64,000 nt of DNA from Paenibacillus sp. SYP-B3998. Its GTDB lineage: Bacteria; Bacillota; Bacilli; Paenibacillales; NBRC-103111. The stretch covers positions 62,001 to 126,000 of the forward strand of contig NZ_JAAIKC010000008.1 of NCBI RefSeq assembly GCF_010820665.1, given 5' to 3'. The notes below the pieces were generated by a model. It saw nothing but the letters and a program-made list of their open reading frames with translations. It was not told the origin of the DNA and did no database searches. Shown here one piece after another: positions 35,480 through 44,800 of this stretch. A program made the position numbers and the translations under genes. Each line of letters begins with the position of its first letter. Position 1 is the first letter of the stretch.

Positions 35480-36660
35480 TGGAAGGATTACGCTTAAAGA
35501 TGACGATTCACCCGTTTTGCGACAAATTCGGACTCTCCACGGTAGCTCTACGTGTACAGGATTTGCTCAATTACACGATGATCGACCCCATGGTGCAGCG
35601 TAAGCTCAGCCATATGCAAAGGCGAAAAATATCCACGTATTTGCAAGAGCGAGAACTCGATCATGTGTTCTTTGGTCCTGTAACCCTTTCTTTACGAGAA
35701 GTGAATCAGCTGTCCAAGGGCGAAAAGGAGTTTTTGCTCAAGCATGGCGCCAAACTAAGTATTCTGGACGGTCAGCATCGTATCTTGGCTCTTGGTTATG
35801 TGAATGAACAGATGCAAAAGGAAGTTCGGCGTTATGAGAAGAAGTTAACGGTGCTAAAGATCAAGCAGCGGAAATTTCCAGAAGATGTTGAACTGAGGCA
35901 AGAGGTTGAGCAAGCGGAAGGAACAGTCAATCAGCTGGAGAGCAGACGACTGGACTTGATGGAGACACAGCTGGCTGTGCAAATCTATATCGGCTTAACA
36001 GAGGAAGAAGAACAGCAGTTGTTCGGGGATATTAATTCGAAAGTACAACTTGTGAGCAAGGAGTTGGGGCACTCGTTTGACTCGATTGATCCACTTAACC
36101 TAGTCATTCAACAGGTTGTGGATCATAATGTGTACTTAAAAGCAGCAGGTGTTGAACGCCGCAGTAACTTGACCTCGTTCAACCGTAATTTTACTTGTTT
36201 CAGTTGGTTGTACGCGACGGCTACGATGTTGTTCTCTGGAAGAATGCAGCCATCTTATGAATTGCAGCGTAGAATTCGGCATGACCCTTCCACTTATGTG
36301 GAAATCTTACATCAATTTTTCAATACCCTGCTTCCATTTATGCCTGAGCAACCCGGTTTAGCACAATATTCCTCTGCGAATCGAGTCGTTCAAGAAAGCA
36401 TCGCGCTTTATGCGAATCGCTTCCTGTTTCCAAACGGCCAATACAATGAAGAATGGACAGATTCACTGCAGATCCTTGACGGCTTTGATTGGTCACACGA
36501 TAATGAAGAGTTGATCTATGTGTTCGGTTCTTTGGACAATGGCAAAATCAATCTTATTCATGAGAAGTCATTGAAAAAGCATGTAAAGCTTGTTCAGTTC
36601 TTTTTGGAAGGCACGGATAACGAAAGTGCTGGTGAAGCAGAAGTTGCATCTCCAGCGTAA
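35479..36660 (+). CDS. DGQHR-domain (DndB-like) protein 2
   Basis: A 393-residue paralogue-like partner of the preceding gene: SILDGQHRILALG with D97-R101 and LFGDIN ending at N186. Between them sits a 45-residue charged coiled coil (about 115-160) that is longer than in the first protein. AAGGAGG in the end of the first gene serves its ATG, within TAATG. A strong terminator follows. The motifs are intact in both proteins, which suggests two functional subunits of one complex. Confidence 0.82.
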   Translation: MEGLRLKMTIHPFCDKFGLSTVALRVQDLLNYTMIDPMVQRKLSHMQRRKISTYLQERELDHVFFGPVTLSLREVNQLSKGEKEFLLKHGAKLSILDGQHRILALGYVNEQMQKEVRRYEKKLTVLKIKQRKFPEDVELRQEVEQAEGTVNQLESRRLDLMETQLAVQIYIGLTEEEEQQLFGDINSKVQLVSKELGHSFDSIDPLNLVIQQVVDHNVYLKAAGVERRSNLTSFNRNFTCFSWLYATATMLFSGRMQPSYELQRRIRHDPSTYVEILHQFFNTLLPFMPEQPGLAQYSSANRVVQESIALYANRFLFPNGQYNEEWTDSLQILDGFDWSHDNEELIYVFGSLDNGKINLIHEKSLKKHVKLVQFFLEGTDNESAGEAEVASPA

Positions 36661-36678
36661 TAGAGGTAGTTAGGAATT

Positions 36679-36726
36679 AAAAAACAAGACGGAGCCACCC
36701 GATGGGTGACTCCGTCTTGTTTTTTA
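36679..36726. terminator. Bidirectional terminator between DGQHR genes and chitinase
   Basis: AAAAAACAAGACGGAG and CTCCGTCTTGTTTTTT form a long stem with CCACCC/GGGTG at its top; T runs are present on both strands. Confidence 0.92.
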
Positions 36727-36734
36727 AGCTAACC

Positions 36735-39089
36735 TTAGTGCGGTAGATCGTTGGAGACGATGGTTTGCAGTGTTTTATTGCTGTCGGCGTTAAGCTCCCA
36801 GAACATGCCGCCACGCAGGCCTTTGGTTTTAAGATATTCATTTTTCAAATGAATGGATTGCTCGTCGTCATAAGTGATGAAAATTTGAGTTGTGGAATTG
36901 TATAAGAACGGTGTTTTGGTGGTGTTATTCCAATAACGGGTGAACCCTTGGCCTCCGATCGTATAGTAACCGCTTACATCTTTCGACAAGAAGCCATTGC
37001 TTTGTAAGAAAGCAAAGTCATAGGTAGAGCCGGAAGAGCCTCCAGTTGCTTCGCCTGAGCAGCTTTGATACAGTCCGTTACCATTAGGGCCCGCTGAGCA
37101 GCCCTTCCAACCATAACCGTAGAATGGCTCGCCGATTGCAAGCTTACTCGCTGGAACACCCTTATTCAAGTACATGTTAACAACGTAATCGACGCTGAAC
37201 TGCGTGTTTCCTGACGGATCGCTAGGGTCGTGATAAAGTGGGGCTACCATGTTGCTGGAAGAATCCCATGGACCATAGAAATCATAAGTCATAATATTGA
37301 TCCAATCTAAGGATTGCGCTGCTTTGGAGATCCAATTTGTCGTACCGCCAGCCTCGGCTACGAAGCTTGAGCTTGCGCCAGATGCGATTGTCGTATAGTA
37401 GTGTTTATTGTCCTGTAGTCCTGCTTTATCAAGTTCTTGGCGTAAGGTTTGCAGCAGTAATAAATAGTTGGCTTTATCTTGTGTACGCTGGCACGTTTGA
37501 CCGGATGCGCAAGGCACTCCGATGTTATTTGGATATTCCCAGTCAATGTCAATTCCATCGAAATTGTATTGGCGCAGGAAGCTGACGGCAGAAGCTGCAA
37601 AGTTCGCCCTTGTTATCGGATCGGCTGCCGTGTTGGAAAATTGATTGGACCACGTCCATCCCCCAACGGACGCGAATAATTTGAGGTTCGGGTTCGTAGT
37701 TTTGAGTTGCTTTAATTTTTTGAGGTTTTCATATCCGCCTCCCCCGCCTGTGCCTTCCGTCACGGGGTCACCAAGCACGATTGAGCCATTAGGAACGCTA
37801 ATCGTTTGGCCGTCTTCATTTTGGCAAGTCCAGGTAGCGGAATTCGGGTTACCTGGATCAGTTGATGGGTTACCATGCCTGCCATTCCAACAAATGTCTA
37901 GGAAAGCGTAGTTAATGACGGTCAGTTTAGAAGCATCAACATTTGCAGGTGTGTAGGCAGGGGTATTGTAGGCAGCCCAACTAGGGAAATAGCCAACAAT
38001 TTCATATTTCGTTGAGCTAACGGGGAGTGTTGTTGCTGAGACAGAAGCGCTCGGAGCGGAAATATTACCTGCCGCATCTTTAGCCTTAACCGTAAAGGTG
38101 TATGGCGTATTGGCTGTCAGTCCAGAAACGGTAAAAGATGTCGAGGAGGTTGAACCAGCCAGAGCAGATCCATTGTAAACATCGTATCCAGCAACGCCTA
38201 CATTATCTGTCGACGCTGTCCAGCTCAAGGCGATTGAAGCGGTTGTAATTGTCCCTGCGGTAACATTCGAAGGAGCCGTAGGGGCTTGTGTATCTGGGGA
38301 TGTAGTCAGTACGCTCAATGCTGCACTTGCAGGAGATACATTGCCCACTGCATCTTTGGCTTTGACTGTAAATGTGTAAGTTGTATGAGCCGTTAAACCG
38401 GTAACGCTATAGGCAGTTGATACCGATGACCCTACTAATGTCGCACCGCTATAGATATCATAGCCTACAACGCCTACATTATCGGTAGATGCAGTCCAAG
38501 TTAAAGCAACGGTAGTGGATGTGACCGTTCCCGCGCTAACATTTGTTGGTGCGGTAGGAGGTTGCGTGTCAATAACAGGAGAAGCTGTGAGCACGGCTAA
38601 TGCCGCACTTGCAGGAGACACATTGCCTGCCGCATCTTTGGCTTTTACCGTAAACGAATACGTTGTATTGGCGGTAAGACCTGTAACCGTATACGATGCG
38701 GAAGCTGAGGAGCCTGCGAGCGTTGTTCCGTTATAAATATCATAGCCGACTACGCCAATGTTATCCGTGGACGCTGTCCAATTGAGTTTTACGGACACTG
38801 TAGTTATATTACTTGACGCGAGTGCGGTTGGAGCTGAAGGTGCCTGAGTGTCTGGCGCGCTAGTTTGTTTGGACCAAAGCGCTGGCACGTTCGGCGGTTC
38901 CCACCCGTTAAGGGAGGTATGTCCTTGAACACACTGATAAGTATTATTGCTGTAAGTGACCACATCACCTGTTTTATAGGCGGTATTCGGCGCCCACGGT
39001 GTTGCGCCAAGTGCAGTAAGCGGCAATACAGTCATTATAAGCATGAAAGCTAGAAGTAGGGAAATTCCTACTTGTTTGACTTGTTTCAT
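36735..39089 (-). CDS. Secreted GH18 chitinase with chitin-binding and three FN3 domains
   Basis: A 784-residue exported enzyme that hydrolyses chitin. Order: signal peptide (about residues 1-29, ending PLTALGA), a CBM5/12-type chitin-binding module (WAPNTAYKTGDVVTYSNNTY), three fibronectin type III repeats with the recurrent LTWTASTDNVGVVGYDIY pattern, then the GH18 barrel. The catalytic motif is DGIDIDWEYP with the acid Glu at residue 518. WINIMTYDFYGPWD and GGMFWELNAD are further GH18 blocks. ATG 39089 was chosen; TTG 39110 and GTG 39101 overlap the ribosome binding site. Confidence 0.95.
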   Translation of the reverse strand: MKQVKQVGISLLLAFMLIMTVLPLTALGATPWAPNTAYKTGDVVTYSNNTYQCVQGHTSLNGWEPPNVPALWSKQTSAPDTQAPSAPTALASSNITTVSVKLNWTASTDNIGVVGYDIYNGTTLAGSSASASYTVTGLTANTTYSFTVKAKDAAGNVSPASAALAVLTASPVIDTQPPTAPTNVSAGTVTSTTVALTWTASTDNVGVVGYDIYSGATLVGSSVSTAYSVTGLTAHTTYTFTVKAKDAVGNVSPASAALSVLTTSPDTQAPTAPSNVTAGTITTASIALSWTASTDNVGVAGYDVYNGSALAGSTSSTSFTVSGLTANTPYTFTVKAKDAAGNISAPSASVSATTLPVSSTKYEIVGYFPSWAAYNTPAYTPANVDASKLTVINYAFLDICWNGRHGNPSTDPGNPNSATWTCQNEDGQTISVPNGSIVLGDPVTEGTGGGGGYENLKKLKQLKTTNPNLKLFASVGGWTWSNQFSNTAADPITRANFAASAVSFLRQYNFDGIDIDWEYPNNIGVPCASGQTCQRTQDKANYLLLLQTLRQELDKAGLQDNKHYYTTIASGASSSFVAEAGGTTNWISKAAQSLDWINIMTYDFYGPWDSSSNMVAPLYHDPSDPSGNTQFSVDYVVNMYLNKGVPASKLAIGEPFYGYGWKGCSAGPNGNGLYQSCSGEATGGSSGSTYDFAFLQSNGFLSKDVSGYYTIGGQGFTRYWNNTTKTPFLYNSTTQIFITYDDEQSIHLKNEYLKTKGLRGGMFWELNADSNKTLQTIVSNDLPH

Positions 39090-39106
39090 TCGTCTATTCA
39101 CTCTCC

Positions 39107-39209
39107 TCAATAGGTTGTGATTGCAGAAACTAGATGCAATAATAAGCGAATGCTCACCTCACCTCCCAGAAAACTTGGTTAATGGGCTTGTTAGACCATG
39201 AATAAACAT
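39107..39209 (-). other. Chitinase leader with two possible 16-codon upstream reading frames
   Basis: Minus-strand ATG 39209 to TGA 39159 encodes MFIHGLTSPLTKFSGR, preceded by GGAGAGGAG. A second frame, GTG 39157 to TGA 39107, encodes 16 residues (MSIRLLLHL and so on), preceded by GGGAGGTGAG. Both lie directly upstream of the chitinase start. They could be translated leaders coupling or tuning chitinase expression, or chance frames. Confidence 0.3.
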
Positions 39210-39853
39210 CGATCACTCCTCTCCAAATCAACACAAATGTTCTCATTTTGAAAATTAAAGCTTGTTATGCTTATGTAGAATGATTCGTTAATCTTAACCT
39301 TTTTCCTCTCGAATACGAGGGGGAGATTTCAACGATACGAATCTTTTATGTAGAATATTATATACCCTGCGGGGGTATTTATATTAAAAAGCAATCCAAT
39401 TTAAAGAACCAGGATCCACTACAAAATGTAATGGAATCCTGGTTCTTTAAAGTAAAAAGGCACTGAGCAAATTTGTCGGCTGCATAAACATTCAAAAACT
39501 ACTCTTTTTTAAGTGTCCTTGAGAAAGTGGCCAGATCATAATACATAAAAAACTTTCTACCTTTTTCCGAAATGTTCCAAAAAGTTTTTCGTGAATTGAT
39601 GATCTTCCTCAGAAATGTAATATTATGTTTCAAGGGATAAAGTCAGCAAGGCGTTCAGTTGGGGTCACCCTTGCACGCGAAAAATTCGGTAAGCTTCAAT
39701 CGACCAGCTTAACATTCTTTCTATAGTCTGGGACAGAACACTTGCTTCGAGCTTCACTATTTATGCTGTTCGATCTCGTTCTCAAACGCAGGCAATTGGT
39801 TTTTGAGGCACTCAATTTTCATACTCATATTCTTGAATGTAGTAATAGTTTGA
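39210..39853. other. Gene-poor region upstream of the chitinase
   Basis: About 640 bp with no credible gene on either strand. It contains a small hairpin at 39362-39378 (ATACCC/GGGTAT) and the long palindrome at 39401-39450. Chitinase promoter elements should lie in its left part, but none is convincing. Confidence 0.5.
39401..39450. repeat. Long perfect inverted repeat
   Basis: TTAAAGAACCAGGAT (39401-39415) and ATCCTGGTTCTTTAA (39436-39450) are exact complements around a 20-nt loop, in which CCA and TGG allow further pairing. No long T tract follows on either strand, so it is not an obvious terminator. Confidence 0.7.
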
Positions 39854-39896
39854 TATTTTCCATAAAATTGACATATGGAAAATAGTTTAATATAAT
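39854..39896 (+). promoter_or_regulatory. Consensus promoter inside a perfect 11-bp inverted repeat
   Basis: TTGACA at 39868-39873, exactly 17 bp, TATAAT at 39891-39896: a full consensus sigma-A promoter reading right. TATTTTCCATA (39854-39864) and TATGGAAAATA (39874-39884) are perfect inverted copies around the -35 box, a probable repressor operator. The transcript would run antisense to the 29-residue peptide and then into the secreted protein gene at 40065. Confidence 0.8.
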
Positions 39897-39914
39897 CCTA
39901 ATAGTTGGAAAAAA

Positions 39915-40004
39915 TTAACTTTGAGTCGCGACGAAGTGAGCTATCCCAACAATAATTAATATAATCAAAATAATTAGAAAGGATGTTATTAGCATTTTAA
40001 CCAT
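39915..40004 (-). CDS. Possible 29-residue hydrophobic peptide, type I toxin-like
   Basis: ATG 40004 to TAA 39915 on the minus strand encodes 29 residues, starting MVKMLITSFLIILIIL and ending AHFVATQS: a single membrane helix with a positive N terminus. AAAGGTGG lies eight bases before the ATG, and TATAAT occurs on the minus strand near 40035. It is covered by an opposing transcript from the strong promoter at 39868. AT-rich DNA can give such frames by chance, so this is tentative. Confidence 0.35.
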   Translation of the reverse strand: MVKMLITSFLIILIILIIVGIAHFVATQS

Positions 40005-40064
40005 TCACCACACCACCTTTATTCATTTACATTATTATACAATAATTCTAGGAGATGATAAAAT

Positions 40065-40676
40065 ATGAAAAAGAAAATTGTAGCAACACTACTTTCCACT
40101 GTTGTTGGTCTCACCCTTGTTTCTAGTGCTATGGCTGCAACTAATGAAAGTTCAAATAGTTTAAATGCAACAAAAGTCATTAATTACAACAAACAGATTA
40201 CGCAACATGCTAGTGAACTTCAAGTGACAGAGCAAAATCCTTATAAAGAAGTAACACTTGAGGATGGTACCGTTTTATTCGCAAGCATATCCGTAACTAA
40301 GCAGAATTCTTACTTGAAATCTTTTTCCACTAGTGAAGATCAGGCAACTCAAACCATGACTTCTAGTCAAGGGGCAAAAAATGCTTTTGGTTTTACACTG
40401 TATAAATTAGATTATACGACCGTGTGGACATATGACTATGATAAAGTTGTAAGTAGTTACTCTTATGCTTCTGTTGATAATGGAGTTGGTTGGTCATACA
40501 AGAGTTCCACTTCAGGTGGGCCAGGTATTAATGATAACGGGAGAGAGCATCAATGGACAGGAACTGCTTCGTTTGCAATTATTGTAGGCGGAATTGACAT
40601 TTCAAATGAAACACTTATTAATTCCCATAAGGTCCGTTATAACGGGACATATGCTTGGAATTATAGTCATTCATAA
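40065..40676 (+). CDS. Secreted protein of unknown function
   Basis: A 203-residue protein with a clear Sec signal peptide (MKKK, hydrophobic core, cleavage after SSAMA at about residue 24). The mature part is rich in Ser, Thr, Tyr, Asn and Trp with alternating strand-like patterns (DYTTVWTYDYDKVVSSYSY), suggesting a beta-sandwich. It has no cysteine and no motif I recognise. AGGAGATG precedes the ATG. The strong, palindrome-framed promoter 170 bp upstream suggests tightly controlled, high expression. Confidence 0.75.
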   Translation: MKKKIVATLLSTVVGLTLVSSAMAATNESSNSLNATKVINYNKQITQHASELQVTEQNPYKEVTLEDGTVLFASISVTKQNSYLKSFSTSEDQATQTMTSSQGAKNAFGFTLYKLDYTTVWTYDYDKVVSSYSYASVDNGVGWSYKSSTSGGPGINDNGREHQWTGTASFAIIVGGIDISNETLINSHKVRYNGTYAWNYSHS

Positions 40677-40797
40677 TTCGAATTTATCACGCAATAGATA
40701 GCTGAGGGTAATCTAACAAGCATCACTTTAATACATCTGCTGTTAGCAGTAGATAATTGGTCTCTGCTGAATTAAAAGAAAAGTGTATTTGTATCAA

Positions 40798-40847
40798 CAA
40801 AGAAAAAAGTATCTCACTTGAGGAGCTGCTTTTTTCTTTGTTTTTTT
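40798..40847 (+). terminator. Terminator after the secreted protein gene
   Basis: CAAAGAAAAAAG (40798-40809) pairs with CTTTTTTCTTTG (40829-40840), followed by seven T. Confidence 0.85.
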
Positions 40848-41508
40848 ACATATATTTACATATTAAATGAATCTAACATTCAACATCCTCGTCTTCTGAT
40901 GAAACAATAACCTGATTATAAGACTAATTTGATCCCTTCAAGTATTTTGCTATGGCATCTCTACAATGAGTAAGTATTGGATAATTTCACTAGGTAAACC
41001 ATATTTTTCTGGTATCAGCATGCGTGTTTTTACCCGATGCCACCAAGATTCTCTAGAAGAATAAAATGTTTACATATCATCGTTGAACAGATTGTCATAT
41101 TATAAATACATCCTAATATATGTGTTTTGGTCGTTATTTTTCCAAGCAAATATTGAATTTGATTTTGAAGAACAAAGTAACTATTCTGTCTCTTTCTTAC
41201 AGAACATAATGCTGCAGCGAAACCTGTAACGACAACAAGACTAATCTCACGCTCGACCAATAGTTGCTCTAAATTCGTTTTTCAGAAAGCATTTGGAATA
41301 GGTCTTGGTTATAATAAAATCCTCTTGTTCCATATGATTTTCTGGAATGAACGCCAGCTGTTCAGGACTTACGGAGTCAGCATCTTCTATATCTTGAATG
41401 GGGATCACTCCCTTTTACATAGGCAATCCTAAGAAACGGTTTTATAAATCCATTCTTTGACCATACTGCATAATGTTAGCCAATACACATGCAGGAGGCA
41501 GTTGGACG
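40848..41508. other. 660-bp region with a possible frameshifted gene remnant
   Basis: No intact gene is recognised. On the minus strand, 41460 to about 41265 reads like coding sequence in two frames: NGFIKPFLRIAYVKGSD, then after a shift near 41405 PIQDIEDADSVSPEQLAF and IPENHMEQEDFIITKTYSK. This could be a decayed gene; its family is not recognised. Confidence 0.3.
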
Positions 41509-41736
41509 ATGTTGGCCGTTCATCAACGTATGGCAGAGTTATGGACTTTACGCAGAGCGAGGGAGCTCACACGGGCGGAGCAAGATGAACTGATGCTGTG
41601 CTTGGAAGCAAATGCGACGTATGTCTGGAATCGCTTAAAGCTAGAAAATTTATCGCTTTGCGCATCGCTCACAAGCGATTATGATTGGCTACATGAAATA
41701 TGTGAGCGTATTGAAAAGCTTGAACCAAAGCACTGA
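41509..41736 (+). CDS. Small hypothetical protein of a Paenibacillus-type family (DUF7667-like)
   Basis: A 75-residue acidic helical protein: MLAVHQRMAELWTLRRAREL, then LTRAEQDELMLCLEANATYVW, ending in an amphipathic helix. This HQRMAELW / CLxANxxYxW pattern recurs among short Paenibacillus proteins. ATG 41509 has GGAGGC upstream; an earlier ATG at 41473 lacks one. The terminator overlaps the stop. No function is known. Confidence 0.7.
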   Translation: MLAVHQRMAELWTLRRARELTRAEQDELMLCLEANATYVWNRLKLENLSLCASLTSDYDWLHEICERIEKLEPKH

Positions 41737-41758
41737 CCCTTCCGGTCGGTGCTTTTTT
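41729..41758 (+). terminator. Terminator overlapping the stop of the 41509 gene
   Basis: AGCACTGACC, loop CTTCC, GGTCGGTGCT, then TTTTT. Confidence 0.88.
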
Positions 41759-41825
41759 CCTTTTCTGCGGAGAGGGGGGCGAGTATAATGGGAATAGTCA
41801 TGTTTTGGGAAAAGGAGATTTCTAC

Positions 41826-44800
41826 ATGGTTAGCTGGTTCAAGCAACTAGGGAGACCCCCTGGAAGATTGCTGCTCCTAGGAATTATTTTATTGACAGGA
41901 TTGCTGTTACGGCTCGTTATCGCACCGATGTGGGTAGGTTACGATACGGACGTTCGAACGTTCTTAGCATGGTCAGACCGCGCATACACAGTAGGTTTAT
42001 CCGGTTTGTATACGAATGCCAAAGATTATTTTCTAGATTACCCGCCGGGTTATATGTATGTCCTTTATTTGGTTGGCATGCTGCATCACAAGCTCGCCAT
42101 CCCTTGGGTAAGCTCGGAATCCTTAATCTTATTAAAGCTGCCTGCCATTTTAGCTGATTTGGTAACAGCCTGTATCGTATATGGGATAGCTAAAAGCGAG
42201 AACGCTAGCAGCCGAAAGTGGCTTCAATCTTTGGGATTTGCTGCCTTGTTCACATTTGATCCGGCAATCTGGGTGAACTCTGCCGTTTGGGGGCAAGTGG
42301 ACTCGTTTTTCATGTTGTTTATTCTCATTACTTTCTTGTATCAGCAAAAGGGAATGCTTCCGCAGGCTTCTGTGTTCATGGCCTTATCGATTTTATTAAA
42401 ACCCCAGGCTTTGTTATTTGGCATTTTTCTACTTATCGATGTCATCCGTAAACGGAATGCTATGTTATTTATCGTATGTGTTCTGAGCGGTGTGGCTACC
42501 ATCGCTGTATTTACGCTTCCTTTTGCGGTTGGAAGAGGATATGGCTGGTTGATCGATCTTTATTCGGGGACATTAGCTTCCTATCCGTACGCTTCACTGA
42601 ATGCCTTCAATCTCATGGCGCTGTTGGGTGGTAATTTTATGGATATGACGACAGGCGTTGGTCCTGTTTCCTATCAACTGATAGGTTGGGTGCTTATGGC
42701 GCTATCAATCGTATACACCTGTTTTTTGTATATTCGCAGTCGAGGACAACGCGGAGCCCTATTTTATCTCGCATTCCTTTTTATCACGGCTGTATTCATG
42801 TGCATGACCAAAATGCATGAGCGTTATTTACACTATGGTCTGCTGCTGGCTTTAATGAGTTTTCTATCTATTAAGGATCGAAGAATTTTAGGTTTGTTTA
42901 TTGGGTTTAGTATAACGCATTTTATTAATGTGGCGGATGTGCTCTTACGAAGTTTCCATCAAGATTACCACATTCCACGCTACGATTCGTTAATGCTGAT
43001 GATTTCCGCGATCAATGTCGTTATGTTTGGTTATGCATGTTTATTGGGATGGAGGCTTTTCGTGAAACCACAACAAGATCAGGGATCGGACAATGAAACT
43101 CCGCATCTGCCGAATAAAAAGAAGGTTGCTTTCACTGAGCGGTGGAACGCAATTTTTAAACCCAGTGAAGATGTGATCGAGCGAAGTGAAAAGGGGCGCT
43201 TTTTTTCCAAAAAAGATGGTTTGTATATAGGCGCTTTGGTTCTTGTCTATACATGTATTGCTTTGTTCCATCTGGGTGGACTCAAAGATCCTACAACGTT
43301 CTGGAAGCCTGCCAAAGCAGGAGAGGCGGTCATCGCCGATTTGGGCGCGCCGCACACTATTACGAGAATAAACAGTTTTGCTGGTGTAGGGGAGGGTTCT
43401 TACTCGTACTGGTTTTCCCTTGATGGTCAGGAATGGAAAGATCAAATTACCGTAAAGTCCGATCATACAAAGGTTTTAACCTGGAATACGGTAGAACCCA
43501 AGCATGAAGCAAGATATGTGAAGATCACGATGGATACGCAGGAGAGTGCTGCGCTTCATCTGCACGAAGTGGGTATTTTTGGTGATGGAAGCGACAAAAT
43601 TCTAAGGGTAGCCCTGGTGACGGAACAAGAAGTGAGTGCTGCTGATGAGGGGAAGCCTGCGTTTTTATTTGATGAACCTCGTGTGGTTCCCTATACACCT
43701 ACATATATGGAAGGTACTTATTTTGATGAGATTTATCATGCGCGAACAGCCTATGAGCATCTTAACAAGATTGAACCTTATGAGAGCACGCATCCACCGC
43801 TTGGGAAAATTCTTATATCGATTGGTATTTATGTGTTCGGTCTGAATCCGTTTGGTTGGAGAATCGTAGGCACATTATTTGGGGTGGCTATGATTCCGCT
43901 CATGTATGTGTTTGCAAAACGCATGTTCGGGCGATCGGAGTATGCCTTCATCGCAGCATTCCTGCTTACCTTTGACTTCATGCACTTCGCACAAACTCGC
44001 ATTGCTACGATTGATGTGTACGGCGTGTTTTTCATCATGTTGATGTTTTATTACATGTATCGCTATACAACGCTTAGCTTCTACAGGGAACGACTTTGGA
44101 CAACCCTGCTTCCGCTTGGGCTGTCCGGACTGTTCTTCGGTATCGGCGCAGCATCGAAATGGATTGTAATTTACGGAGGCGCCGGGCTTGCACTGCTTTT
44201 GCTCTTGTCACTGTTAGAGCGTTTCAGCGAATACCGATTTGCTAGTAGATTGCTGCGTGAAGATAGGTCAATATCAGCTATTCCTCCTGAGGAGTCAGAT
44301 AAGGATATAGAAATATCCGAACACCTTCCACTTCAGAAGGATGAGCGCAGCCGACTTCAGCTCGTGCAGCGGCTCTTTATAAGGAACACGCTGCTTACGC
44401 TAGCTTGGTGCGTATTGATGTTTGTTATCGTCCCACTTGGCGTCTATATGTTATCTTATATCCCTTTCATGATGGTGCCTGGTCCAGGACACAACTTGAA
44501 AGATGTAGTCACCTATCAGGTCCATATGTACAAATATCACAAAGATCTCGTAGCGACGCATCCGTTCGCTTCGCCTTGGTGGGAGTGGCCGATGATGCTA
44601 AGGCCGATCTGGTATTATCAAGCAAAATTGATGCCGCAGGGCATGTTATCTAGTATCGTATCGTTTGGAAATCCACTCGTCTGGTGGCCAGGATTAGTAG
44701 CAGTTATCTTTTCGTTTTATGTGGCCTTTCGTAGGAAAGATCACAAGTTGCGCATGCTGCTGATCGCTTATTGTTCACAGTATTTGCCCTGGATCCTTGT

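Noticed and set aside
34343-36660. A complete Dnd phosphorothioation system
   Set aside because: Only DndB-like proteins are present; no cysteine desulfurase, PAPS-reductase-like or ATPase components are adjacent.
41030-41260. 76-codon minus-strand gene
   Set aside because: No ribosome binding site and no recognisable family; part of a region that looks decayed and is described as such.
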